From Gari tellinella (lineage: Eukaryota > Mollusca > Bivalvia > Cardiida > Psammobiidae): a stretch of DNA of 64,000 bases. Positions 10,995 through 22,659 of the stretch are shown here, one piece after another. Position 1 is the stretch's first letter. The number at the start of each line of letters is the position of its first letter. The notes below the pieces were generated by a model. The model saw nothing but the letters and a program-made list of their open reading frames with translations, was not told where the DNA came from and ran no database searches. A program made the position numbers and the translations under genes. The stretch lies in NCBI GenBank assembly GCA_922989275.2, contig OV277858.1, forward strand, positions 186,001-250,000. Reading direction: 5' to 3'.

Positions 10995-11430
10995 TACTGT
11001 GCAGACTATATTACATTTCAAGTAGAACTGCTGCTTTCATATTTAACTTAGGATAATGGAAAGTCATATTGATTTAGCCTGTATCAAGCACTTTGTTTTT
11101 TACTTTTCATCCACTTCATCTGTACAAGTTATATTTTCTTCTACAAATGTATTACAAACCACTAAAAATTACAAAAATCTAAAATGGTAGCTGCTAGGTA
11201 AATTTCAAGTTAAACTGTATTACTGTAATACATTAGCTCAAAAGTGGTTAGCTTTCTATTAAAGTAGCCTGTTAAATTTAGAGAATGCTCAGTGAAGCGA
11301 TAAATCTGCCGTCAGTTAAATCAGCTTAACCTTGTTGAGTACATGCCAAGTTAAAAGAAAGTTCTTGACTGATGATGGTTTCAAACTGAACTAATAAACA
11401 CAGAACATATTCACTCGACAACTTTTTTAG

Positions 11431-12030
11431 CTCAACTAGCACGGAGTGCCAAGGTGAGCTATTGTGATCGCCCTGTGTCCGTCGTGTGTCGTCAACTTTT
11501 TCTTTGAAGATCTTTGAAGATCTTCTTCTTGGAAACTACTGTGTCAATTTCATTATAACTTCATAGGATTGTTCCTTGTAGAGTACTCTCTCAGATTTCT
11601 TGAAATATAGGTCATCCAATCGAAATTGTGGTTGCCATGGCCACCAATTGAAAAAACTTTAAAAATCTTCTTGTCCAAAACTACTGGTCCGAATTGAAAA
11701 TAATTTTACCCAAATGTGCCATTGGTGACCCGCCTCTATAAGATTTCTAAAAATAATGTTCCTATCTTAAAAAGCATGGCCGCCAGTGGGTGGGGCAGAT
11801 TTTCCTTATATGGCTATATAGTGAAAACGGTGACCTTGGTTAGGCTCTAGTTTTCTGCCCTTGATGTACTCTACTATACTAGAATTATGAGGTTGTATTC
11901 CAAAATTGTTTACATGCTATACTACAAATTTGAATGGATTTAGATTAAAACGGATGAAACAGAAAGGTAAAGCTATCAGGCTTCAGTACAACTGTTGAGC
12001 GATATCAGGGCCTTCAGGCCCTCTTGTTTA
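11431..12030 (+). mobile_element. Hairpin-ended non-autonomous element, copy C1
   Basis: It starts with a hairpin (AGCTCAACTAGC..GGTGAGCT) followed by CGTCGTGTGTCGTCAAC. It ends with a GGGCCTTCAGGCCC hairpin and CTTGTT. The same start and end define elements at 15253-18047 and 15985-17382. No transposase is present. Hairpins at both ends, no visible TSD and satellite-like interiors recall Helentron-associated elements (HINEs); that assignment is inference. Confidence 0.6.
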
Positions 12031-14380
12031 TAGTAGTTATATCCCTATTTCAGTTAATCTCGCTGACAATTGTTCTGATGGTAGCCGTCAAACCAGAAAG
12101 AGAAAGGGGCTTGAATACGGTATGAATTAGTAAAAGCTCTTGGAGAAAAATAAGATACAGCTTTCGTTACATGTTTGTTTTAATAATTAGGCTTCGAAAA
12201 GTTCAAAGTGCCTTTGTAACCGAGACATTAAAGTCAATAGCTGTAGATCACATAGCCCTTTTTATCGCCATATGAATCCCATTCCATGCACTTTAATATT
12301 TCAAATAGGGTAATCTTTGAGCTGGTTTTGTAGTTCTTAGTAACTGTACTGATATGAGGAATGCCATCAACTTTTAACTAGCTTGACACAGAGAAAAACC
12401 AGCAATGCCTTTTTAAATTGTTTACTAAGCTGGTTAGTAGGCTCACTTGGTGTTAAGAGAAAAATATCTACGGTTATTTCAGTTTATTTCTTGCCTTGAA
12501 AGTTAAGAAATGCCCATACCTGTACTCAGCTGGTTGAATTTCAACACCTTTCTTTTAAGGAATAATTTGAATATTTATTTTATTCAAGAGGGGATGAAAC
12601 AACCATGGTTGCACTGGATGAAACCACAATGTTCGCCAAAGTTCTGTCATTTAGAGGTCAAAGAGCCTAAATTAAACCTTGGCCATAACTTTAAAAGTAT
12701 GTATGACATAGATTTCATATTTGCCATGGTGTGTATTTAGCTTTAGAATCACTTGAGTTCAGTACAGCCTGAGTCATGTCAGACAAAGGTCATTGTATTT
12801 TAGTGGTCAACTAGGCCAAATTTAACCTTGGTCATAGCTTTGTAGTTACATGTAGCATATACTTTATATTTCACATGTGTACGCCACTCTAGAAGCCCTT
12901 GAGCTAAAGGTTATTTCAAGGTCATTTAGAGGTCATGGTCACAGGGGGAATAATGTTTCCAAATAGTTTTTGATCTTGCAATAGGCGTTGGATGATTGAC
13001 ATTTTCAATTTTCTACCTGGCTTGTTTTTTGTGACAGTTGGCAATGGATGATTGACATTTTCAGTAATCCTTTCAGCTTGTTTGTTGTGACAACTCAGCT
13101 CTAATTCTACTTAAAAGTGCAGCTAATTATAAGTGGAGATAATCCTTGTAGTAAAATTAATTAGAATTTTCATTATACATATATATATACGGTGGTCTAC
13201 ATAAAATTGTAGAAAAAGGATGGGTCTACCTTAAGGTGGTTTTATCCTTATTGTATATATAATGGTCTACTTCAGCCTTGTGTAGTACTTACCAAAGCTG
13301 AGTTATTTTAACTTGGACTACTACCTCCTGGCCAATGTACATGTAACCCCTACCGTATCAGGAAAAAATAAACTAGACTGTAGTGATGGGTGGGGCATAT
13401 AGTGTTACCTCTTTCTGTCATTCTGTCATCATTCTGTTTCCTTTCAATATCAGACTCTGCACTGTTTGCAAAGTATATTGACAGGTCTAATATTGGTTCG
13501 TTCAAGAGAACAAAAACACACAAAACAAAAAACAGAAATTATATGTACATCACTGTAACAAAAAAGGAGAAATGCAATTAGAACCGGGTCAAGCGACCAC
13601 CAAAAGAGACACAGTGATTTTAATCTATATATAGGTATACGCTTAATGTCGGGCAAAACAATACAGTGTAGAAGACGCCTTAACCATCTGCACCACTTTT
13701 GCCCTGCATCAGGCTGCTATAACAGTTAGACACGGCTTAAATATCACATTCCTGCCCCTTGGCATAATTTATAATAATTTTTGGCTTCTGCTTAATTACC
13801 CAACATTCGGATGTTTTCAGTTGACTATATCTATGCTAGCAGAAAATATTCACAAACATCTTTACAGTTGAAATAATGGAAAGGAATTGGTTATGTGGAA
13901 AATAGTGTCTTATTGTTTATTTCCAGCAGAGAAACCCACCCGGCGGCTAGAGACGTTGCTCTGATCGTGGATATTCAAATCCTATCTGTTTCCTTGCTGT
14001 TCATGAATTCAATATACAGTACCCAGACAAGGCAGCTGTCACATTGGAGTTCAAACAAAGGTATTATTACCCCCTCTACCCCAGTTGTAATGTCAAATAC
14101 TAATCAAACAGTCAGTTCATCGGTATGTGTCTGGAGCATATCCCCTACATTATTTCTGATAGGAATGTCAAAGTTAATGTGTGAGAATACATCTTAAGGG
14201 TACCTTTCTCTCTCTCTCTTTTTCTCTCTCTATCTATTTATACAGAGTGTCATGGCGCGCTATTGGTATCAGGATCAATGGATATCCATTGTCTGTCTGT
14301 CTGTTTATTGTTTCGTTAACACTCTAGCGGCTACATATTCACCCAATCTTCATAAAAACTGATTGAAAAATGTTTGTCTT
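12031..14380. other. No confirmed gene; weak exon candidate near 13943-14060
   Basis: Mostly AT-rich sequence with AGGTCA-containing repeats (about 12640-12940), a 55-60-base tandem pair at 12985-13100, and a fragment of the GGTCTAC tandem family at 13190-13275. At 13943-14060 one frame reads AVHEFNIQYPDKAAVTLEF between an AG and an AAAG|GTATT junction. This could be an exon, but it is short and unsupported. Confidence 0.4.
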
Positions 14381-14610
14381 CATGTCATCTTCGCAAATTT
14401 GAATGTGATCATGTTGAGTCAAACACTAGGTCACTAGGTCAAATCATACACACTAGAGGCTACAAATCTTATTATATCATCATAAGACTTGGTCAAAATG
14501 TTTGCCTCATTAATGATTAATATCTAGGTCATGTGTGAATGTGAGCCATGTTAGGTCAAAAACTAGGTCACTAGGTCAAATCATGCATTTTAAGTCATTC
14601 ACTCATGAAA
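14380..14610 (+). repeat. AGGTCACTAGGTCA tandem repeat
   Basis: Diverged monomers of about 130 bases carry AGGTCACTAGGTCA, a direct repeat of the nuclear-receptor half-site with a two-base spacer. Related monomers are at 15150-15250, 18060-18470 and, inverted, 51290-52080. Confidence 0.55.
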
Positions 14611-14999
14611 CTTTTAAAGACTTCCTCAGTCCATTGATGGACTACCTCCCCATTGTCTCGATAGGTGTGAATTTTAACTGTCAAAGCATGCATCGCATGC
14701 TATACCAATCTCAATTTACCTGGTGAGGCCCAGATTATACTCATGCTTTAGTGATTTTAAATGGTTATTTCTTACCAAACTATCAAGTATAAAGGTTAGG
14801 TCTTACACAAGAAGCTTCAATGGTTCTTTGCTACTCACATGTCCATAAGATTAATGCTTTTTGCAAGGAAATTGCCTGGCAAGGCGTAACGATCAAAAGG
14901 TCGTCAGGAGATGTCTTTAATGGACAATTCCAATTTCAAAATATATTTAGAACATTAATGTCTTATTAGTGGGGATTTTAACCATATATTTCAAAATGA

Positions 15000-15065
15000 C
15001 AAACAGTGTAGACCCTGATCCGAGGGCTCCTTAAGGAGCCCTCTGGTCAGGGTCTACACTGTTTG
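15000..15065. repeat. CAAACAG palindromic mini-element, GTAGACC subtype
   Basis: Long near-perfect palindrome from CAAACAGTGTAGACCCTGATC to its complement, centred on GGCTCCTTAAGGAGCC. The inverted counterpart at 51861-51913 has lost part of its left arm. Confidence 0.75.
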
Positions 15066-15252
15066 CATGGGACGAAAGTAATCCTCACAGGTACACAGTT
15101 TGAGTATAATCGTCGCTAGGATTAAATGTGTTAATGCATCATGGCCAAAAAGTTTGATATCCAGGTCATGAATATGGGCTATGGCAGGTCAAAAACTAGG
15201 TCACTAAGTCCAATTTTAACACTCTTGATGCTACACATCTCATTGGATTTTT

Positions 15253-18047
15253 AGCTCACCTGAGCTAGCTCAGGGTGAGCTTTTGCAATCCTTGAATGTC
15301 CGTCGTTCGTCGTCAACAATTTTAATGTTTATTCTCTGAAGGCCACAATTTTAATCCAAATTTTCTGTAACTTGCTCAGATTGTATATTACTATAAGAGT
15401 TCGAATGAGTTCGATTATGGTTGAAATCTGACCAATAGGTCACCTTTGAATAGCTGAAAATGCTATATTTAACAATGTTTACACTCTAGAGGCCACAATT
15501 GTTTACCAATCTTTCGAAAACTTGCTCAGATTGTATATTAACATAAGAGTTCGGATGAGTTTGATTATGGTTGAAGTCTGACTAATAAGACAAGAGTTAT
15601 CTACCTTTGAATTGCTGAAAATGCTATATTTATCAATGTTTACACTTTAGAGGCCACAATTTTTATCCAATCTTTCTAAAACCTGCTCAGATTGTATATT
15701 ACCATAAGAGTTCAGATGAGTGTGATTATAGTTGAAATCCGACCAATTGGTCAAGAGTTATCTACCTTTGAATTGTTTAAAATGCCATATTTAACAGTGT
15801 TTACCCTCTAGAGGCCACAATTTGTATCCAATCTATCTCAAACTTACTCAGATTCAATATGACTATAGGAGTTCAAATGAGATTGATTATGGTTGAAATC
15901 AGACTAATAGGTCGAGAGTTATCTACCTTTGAATTGCTAAAAATGCCTTATTTAAGGGTGTTTACACTCTAGAGGCTACACTTTTTAGCTCGACTGAGCC
16001 AAAGCGCTCAAGGTGAGCTATTGGGATGGTCCGTCGTCGTCCGTCGTCGTTAACAATTGCTTCAAATGATATCTTCTCCTATACCGCTTGACAGAATTCA
16101 ACCAAACTTTACAGAAATGTTCCTTGGGTCAAGCTCTTTCAAATTTGTTCAAAGAATTAAAAACAATGCAGAACTCTGGTTGCCATGGCAACCAAAGTGA
16201 AAAAATAAGGAAATCTTAAAAAATCTTCTTGTCAAAAACTGCAAGGGTCAGAGCTTAGATATTTGGCAAACAGCATCATCTACAGGTCCTCTATCAAGTT
16301 TGTTCAAATTATGCCCCTGGGGTCAAAATCGGCCCCGCCCCGGGGGTCACAGTTTTACACAGAGTTATATAGTGAAATTTTCAAACATCTTCTTCTCTGA
16401 AACTAATATGGCTAGAGCCTTGATATTTGGCATGGTTACACTTCTAGATGTCCTATACCAAAATTATTCAAATGGTTGAGGTCGGTTGCATAACTAGGTC
16501 ACAAGAGCTAAAAATAGATTTTTTTTTCTATGAAACCTTAAAAAATATTCTTCTCTGAAACTACAAGGGCCAGAGCTTAGATATTTGGCACATAGCATCG
16601 CCTACAGGTCCTCTATCAAGTTTGTTCAAATTATGCCCCTGTGGTCAAAATTGGCCCGCCCTGGGGGTCACAGTTTTACATGGAGTTATATAGTGAAATT
16701 TTCAAACATCTTCTCCTCTGAAACTGATATGGCCAGAGCCTTGATATTTGGCATGGTGAAACTTCTAGATGTCCTGTACCACACTTGTTCAAATGGTTCT
16801 GCTCAGTTGCATTACTAGGTCACAGGAGCTAAAACAAGATTTTTTTTCAAAGAAAACTTAAAAAATATTCTTCTTTGAAACTACAAGGGCCATAGCTTAG
16901 ATATGTGACACATAGCATCGCATATAGGTCCTCTATCAAGTTTGTTCAAATTATGCCTCTGGAGTCAAAATTGGGCCCGCCTTGGGGGTCACAGTTTTAC
17001 ATAGAGTTATAGAGTGAAATTTTCAAAACGTCTTCTTCTCTGAAACTAATATGGCCAGAGCTTTGATATTCAGCATGGTTACACTTCTAGATATCCTTTA
17101 CCTATTTTGTTCAACCGGTTTCAGTCTGTTGCATATGTAGGTCAAAGGAGCTAAAAATAGATTTTTTTTCAATGGAAACTTACAAAAATCTTCTTGTCTA
17201 AAACCCTACTACCCTGATCTTAGATATTTGGCACATAGCATCATCTACAGGTCCTCTTACAAAATTGTTCAAATTATGCCCCTCGGGTAAAAAATGACCC
17301 CTTCCTGGACATGAATATTATTATATCTCCATTTTGTCAGTTATTCTCAGGTGAGCGAAATATGCCCCATGGGGCTCTTGTTATACAATCTTTCTCAAAC
17401 TTGCTCAGATTGTATATGATCACAAGAGTTCAAATGAGTTTGATTATAGTTGTAATCACATGCATAGGTCAAGAGTTATCTACCTTTGCATAGCTGAAAA
17501 TGCCATATTTAACGGTGTTTATACTCTAGCCGACACAATCTTTATCCAGTCTTTTTCAAACTTGCTCAGATTGTATATTACCATAAGAGTTGTAATAAGT
17601 GTCATTATGCTTGAAATCAAACTAATAGGTCAAGAGTTATCTGCCCTTAAATGGCTGAAAATGCCATAATTATCTTACAGGGTTTACACTCTTGCAACTA
17701 CAGTTTTCAATGGATTTTGATTATATTTGCACACAAAGTTTACAGTTATAAGTTCTCAAAGGAGTGCAATTATTGTTGAAATCTAATCATTGTGGCAATA
17801 GTTATCTGCCCTTGATATACTTTGAAATGCCAGAAAAGGCTTCATTTCAGTATTGTTTAGGCTCTAGTTATCTGCCCTTGATGTACTCTACTATACTATA
17901 ATTATGAGGTTGTATTCCAAAATTGTTTACATGTTATACTACAAGTTTGATTGGATTTAGATTAAAACGAGTGAAACAGAAAGGTAAAGCTATCAGGCTT
18001 CAGTAATATAGGTGAGCGATACCAGGGCCTTCAGGCCCTCTTGTTTT
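15253..18047 (+). mobile_element. Hairpin-ended element A with 161-bp monomers
   Basis: It begins AGCTCACCTGAGCTAGCTCA, a hairpin, and ends in the GGGCCTTCAGGCCC hairpin plus CTTGTT. The interior holds six monomers of about 161 bases, with CTTGCTCAGATTGTATATTA recurring at 15371, 15521, 15682, 15843, 17400 and 17561 (the last two after the nested element). The inverted right arm lacks it and reads straight through at 51660-51690, which proves an insertion. Junctions lie within T-runs, with no clear TSD. The monomer length matches the bivalve BIV160 satellite class; identity was not tested. Confidence 0.7.
15985..17382 (+). mobile_element. Hairpin-ended element B nested in element A
   Basis: It begins AGCTCGACTGAGCC..GGTGAGCT and CGTCGTCCGTCGTCG. 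It ends GGTGAGCGAAATATGCCCC and ATGGGGCTCTTGTT. It interrupts a 161-bp monomer of A: removing it restores the period to about 159. Its interior is built of about 320-base units that are themselves dimers of about 160-base halves (GAAACTAATATGGC.. versus GAAACTACAAGGGCC..). It has no coding capacity. Confidence 0.7.
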
Positions 18048-18647
18048 TAAACTTGCTGAAAATGTTTGCCTTGTTGATATCTAGGTCAGGTTTGAATTTG
18101 GTTTATGTTGGGTCAAAATCTAGGTTAATATAGATCAAATCAAAGAAAAACAGTGTGAACCCTCTTGAGGCTACAAATCTCATTAGATCTAACTGAAACC
18201 TAGTATGAATGTTTTCCTACATAAAATCTAGGTAAAGTTTTAAATGTGGATCATGTCCTGTCAAAAACTAGGTCACTAGGTAAAGTTATAGAAACATCTT
18301 GTAAACATTCTAGATGCTACAAATTTCATTGTATTTTCACGAAATGTGCTCAAAATGTTGGTCTTACATGTATTTGAATCTAGACCAAATGAAAATCTGG
18401 GTCATGTCAGGTAATAATATACGTCACTTTAGATCAAGTTTTACATGGCGTACATCATAATAGTGAATTGGGTAAATAATGGCTTAAGGCCTGGTTTGTT
18501 ACAGCAGCACTGAAATTGGCACACCACATTAATTAATCATTTCAAGGAAAAGTCAAAATGACGATTCAATGTTTTGATTTCATAGTTTTCTTCTTCATGC
18601 GATACCTCTGCTATTTCTGACATTTTTTTTCAAAATTGTATTTTCAG

Positions 18648-18795
18648 GTCCGCGATGCTTGGCAACTTTCTTCCAGAAATATCTAGAAGTCCTTGGAAAC
18701 TCTGGTGACTGTTATAGATGGCCAATTCCAGGAACTACATTGAAGTCCTACAGTAGATATCCCGTTGGAATCAATAAACTCGCAAACTTCATTTA
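18648..18795 (+). other. Exon-like segment with splice acceptor
   Basis: A pyrimidine-rich TTTTCAG ends at 18647. From there one frame runs CLATFFQKYLEVLGNSGD to a TAA at 18793-18795. The third copy (63275-63423) keeps it open. The diverged right-arm copy (about 51075-50945, minus) also stays open to a nearby stop although its middle has changed. I do not recognise the protein. It may be the terminal exon of a duplicated host gene fragment or part of an element. Confidence 0.35.
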
Positions 18796-19061
18796 AGATA
18801 TTTGTAAAAACAAGTGGCCTGAAAGGGAACTTTAAAAACCATAGTGGTAAAAGAACATTGGCAACTGGTCTGTATTAATTCGGGCATTGACAAGCAAGAA
18901 ATAAAGGATAGGACAGCTGTGCGACAATATTAACGCTGTTCAGACTACATGTCATGATGTGTAAAACTGTGTCTAGTGTACTGGATCATAATTCTCCAAA
19001 ACGAAAGAAAGTTTCTGAAAATCACTAGCCTGCCCAGGTTACTTGTAGGTCAGATGCTACC

Positions 19062-19208
19062 ATGCCTAGCCTAAAGACCACGAATAATGGGAACAAGCAA
19101 AATGGGCTTTGCAATAGTATCTCTAGGAACCCGCTTGCCCATATTACATTAAGTGGCGGTACCGTAAATTTCTCAGGGAGCGCTTTCATTTTCGGCAACT
19201 CAAAATGA
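19062..19208 (+). CDS. Unrecognised 48-codon frame conserved in three copies
   Basis: From ATG 19062 to TGA 19206-19208 the frame starts MPSLKTTNNGNKQNG and ends GTVNFSGSAFIFGNSK. The copy at 63688-63834 has the same length and the same stop. The minus-strand copy at 50689-50540 has 49 codons because of an in-frame three-base gain. The same frame is also open upstream (VSSVLDHNSPKRKK) until a stop just before PAQVTCRSDAT, shared by the copies as TAG or TAA. No domain is identified. The GTVNFSG..FIFGNS tail weakly resembles RHIM-type motifs, which is speculation. Confidence 0.35.
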   Translation: MPSLKTTNNGNKQNGLCNSISRNPLAHITLSGGTVNFSGSAFIFGNSK

Positions 19209-19588
19209 ACTACCGGTATTCCATGTTCTAAGATAGAGTCGCTTTTGATGCAGTTATCTGTTAAAATAATAAAGCTAATATTTTACTGTCCAGTTTCCTG
19301 TTTCCGTTCCTTTACCTGTAGTAAACAGTGATACCTATTAAAACCAGACATCAAATAAGTCTACTTGACAACATAGCTTAATGCAGGAGAAAAGCAATAC
19401 AAACATCCTATGAGAGCTTTTTATATTGCTTTATCTTGAATTTAGCAGCCTACTGTTAAAATCCTAAAATAAAGATATTTTAGTTATCATTTTAAAGAAG
19501 TTTCACTGTTAAGCTGGTATGAGCTTGAATGCAATAAAAATTAGAAAATGGCAACTTTTCATTTTGAAGCATTCATTTTATATGAGTG

Positions 19589-19659
19589 GCAAACAGTTTG
19601 GAGCCTGGTCAGATGCCATGTATTTTATCTAGCTTCTGATCTGGATCGAAACGTTTTGC
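19589..19659. repeat. CAAACAG palindromic mini-element
   Basis: GCAAACAGTTTGGAGCCTGG faces CTGATCTGGATCGAAACG with a 20-base AT centre. The counterpart in the inverted arm is 39123-39195. Confidence 0.65.
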
Positions 19660-20099
19660 AAAAGAAAAAATGTTTTAGCATTGAGCTGTTTATTGAGAAA
19701 ACAATTTGGATCCTTATCTTACACCAAATAATTTACCTGGCGTATGATCTGGAACTGAACTGCTTACAAAACATATTATCTGCTGTTTTGCAACCATAAA
19801 TATTGTGCAGATGTATGATAAACGTGATGTCTGCCATGACTGGGTGGTTAACTAGATGTCCCCCATTACTGTGGGGTTAACTAGTTAACTGTACGGTTTT
19901 CCATCAGTTATTGCATGGGTGGCAAATTACCACCCACTCACAAAGTGTGCAGTATATAAATGGAATTGGAGTACTGTTCTATAGAAAAATGCCACAGCAC
20001 TGTTTCAACTTCAGTTATACCGAATCTTTTGAGAATAATATTTCATTAATGGAAAGAACTTGATGAGTGGAAGTGTTTTGTACATGGTTCATATTTCTT

Positions 20100-20330
20100 G
20101 CATCATTTCTGTAAAAGTTATTCTCCTTTTCCATATTTATACCCCAACAAACAAAATGTGGGGGGTATACTGGAGTCATCATGTCCGTCCGTGCATCTGT
20201 CAGTGCCATTGTCCTATGTCTGTTGGTCATGAAATCAGTACAATAAATAGCAGGGGGCCTCATGGATACAAAGGACCATGGCCCTCTGTTTATTGCCTGA
20301 AAGGTGTCCTGGGGGTATGAAAAGATGCTT
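20100..20330 (+). repeat. Dispersed repeat starting with a TATACCCC hairpin
   Basis: It begins with TTTATACCCCAACAAACAAA and TGTGGGGGGTATA, then GTCCGTCCGTGCATCTGTC. The inverted copy is at 30020-30190. I associate this layout with a family common in bivalve genomes. Frames of 80 codons across it are incidental. Confidence 0.45.
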
Positions 20331-20426
20331 TACAGTAATGGCCCCTAGTAAACTTGTCCAAGTTTGGTGCTATAGACCTTTAATGTGACAAATGTATCCC
20401 TTTATGTACAGTCGACTGTCAGGTAA

Positions 20427-21387
20427 TGTAGCCTAGCTCTGAGGGTCCATTAAAGCAAGACTAGCCAGAAGTAGGTTTAAATCTTCATTTACGAATGTTA
20501 CATGGTCAATGGATGATGGTAATGGATATGTAGGATGGTGGTATATACAATGCACAGTCTTAACTCAACTCGACTGCAAGTTGACAACAAACTGCAATCT
20601 GAAAATAATAATGAATACATGAGTAATCATGCCAAATAATTCTAAACCCTGCTGGCATGAATATAAAACATGACACATGGTAATAACAATAACATGTAAA
20701 TAAACGCCTTTACTATTCCTTATGAAAAAGGGCATGAAACACTATGGGGTAAAAATATAAAGTTATGTGGTTGCCAACAGCATAACATCCCATAACTAGC
20801 TGTTATGTTATGTTATGGTTGCAAACACATAATAACGAACTATTGCTTCCTAAATGCAGGTCTGATAATGAATGGGCTTTACAGTACAAACTTATAACAA
20901 ATACACAATACTCCACCCACTTACTAGTTTATGGAACTAAACGCAGTTACCACTCCTCCACAACTCTGCCAACTCACACACTTACTGTAGGTGCTTAAAC
21001 TGCAAATAATGTTATTCTGGTTAGACAAATATCATAAACAGAAGGTACAGTAATGGCAATTGCTGCTATTTCGATTCGCGAAAATACATAACGCTACAGA
21101 CAAGCCGAAGTGAAATAACTTCACTACGCGTTGAAAACAATAAAGCAGAAGCTCATTACAACCTGTGCCAATTCGTTGCTAATTCATAGTAACGATACAA
21201 ACCTGTATTTAACTTTTTAAACCTAGAAAATATATTTAATTATTCAGAGATGTTTCCCTCTCAAATCTAACTGTACAACTGAATATCGTGCGGAATGACG
21301 TCAAAGAGCTTAAGAGTTATCGAACTTGGATTAAAATGAGTGAAAATGTAAAACTACCGAAATGACCGAAAACACAACCTGGTCACA
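20427..21387. mobile_element. Probable solo LTR, 961 bp
   Basis: This block is absent from the inverted arm, where the flanks join as CAGGTAATAAGGGG (near 29900). It starts TGTAGCC and ends GGTCACA, so it has TG..CA ends. It is bounded by the 4-base duplication GTAA (20423-20426 and 21388-21391), as expected of a gypsy-type LTR left by recombination. No internal coding sequence and no similarity to the other two LTR families here were seen. Confidence 0.6.
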
Positions 21388-21609
21388 GTAATAAGGGGTC
21401 ATTTTAATTTTAAATGATTATGTTACACTCCTGCAACTTGTCGAGAGGGTAAATAAGGATCTGCCCGTACATGTTTGTATGAGCGTGTGTTTGTATGTGT
21501 GTATGTACATATTGCCTCATTTTGTCCGGAATATAAATTTCCTTTACCACATCAGCTAGTACTATGTAATACAAAATTTAGTATGTGAGTATATCATCGG
21601 ATAGGAGAG

Positions 21610-22345
21610 GGTCACATACTGCCTTTAGGTCATGATGACCGTAGACTTGACCTTTGACCTCAATTGTAACTGTAATTTTGTCCTAAGCATATCTTATGTA
21701 CTTTATCAGCTAGGAATAGAAAATTTGGTGTGTGAAACATTTTGGGATGGGGGTTGTTGCATACCGGGTGTCGCAAACCCCTTTAAAGCCATTGTGACAT
21801 TGACCTTTGATCTCAATTTAAAAAAAAAGCTTGTTCTAAGCATATCTTCTGTACCTTATCAGCAAGCAGTAGCAAATTTGGTATGTGAGTATATCTTTGG
21901 ATGGGGGAGTGTCACATACTACTTTCAGATTACCTTGACCTTTAATCTCAATTTTAGAAAATGCTTGATCGGAGCATAATCTTCTGTACGTTATCAGCTA
22001 GGAATAGCAATTTTGGTGTGTGATACCATTTTGAGATGGCGGTCACTTACTACTTTTATTCACTGTGACCTTGACCTTTGGCCTTATTTTTTAAAGTTTA
22101 TCTGGTAAGTGTCTTATGTACCTTATCAGCTACGGATAGCAAATTTAATATGTGTATACATCTTGGGATGGCGGAGTGTCAAATACTAATTTTAGGCCAC
22201 TGTTGCCTTGACCTTTGACCTCAATTGTAAAAAACACTTGACCGGAGCATATCTTCTGTACATTATCAGCTAGGAATAGCAAATTTGGTGAATGAGTACA
22301 TCTTGGGATGGCAGAGTATCACATACTACTTTTAGGTGACTGTGT
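21610..22345. repeat. Tandem repeat carrying DR1 nuclear-receptor-like sites
   Basis: Monomers of roughly 130-150 bases each contain TGACCTTGACCTTTGACCT or a variant, plus ACCTTATCAGCTAGGAATAGC. The core TGACCTTTGACCT is perfect at 21648-21660 and 22209-22221. The inverted copy occupies 28790-29740. Confidence 0.7.
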
Positions 22346-22659
22346 ATAGGTCATAGTTAGTAAAATAAAACTCGGCGAATGTATTCCAATCGTCTGCGAT
22401 TCTGGATTTTTTATTTTATGAATTTGAGGCATTTGGCGCATTTGTTGCATAGGGCCTCTGATAATTGCTGGCACCAGACCAGGGCAAGTGAACTTGGTCA
22501 CAGTCTATAACCACTCAGCAAGGGAGCCCCCAACTGAAATCGGAATACAACACGGCACCGAGGACTCTGCCCTGGCCATGGGTACCAAGGGACATGATTC
22601 AGCAGTTACTATGAAATAAGTGCCCAAAGCACATAAGCAACACCCCTTTAATACAAAAT

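Noticed and set aside
19548..19799. 83-codon frame with a matching 81-codon frame at 38990-39235
   Set aside because: Similarity follows from the inverted duplication, and the frame runs through a palindromic mini-element; no motif or codon-level conservation is evident.
22505..22545. tRNA-like A box (TTGCTGAGTGGTTATAGAC on the minus strand; also near 28660)
   Set aside because: No B box and no cloverleaf; at best an old SINE head.
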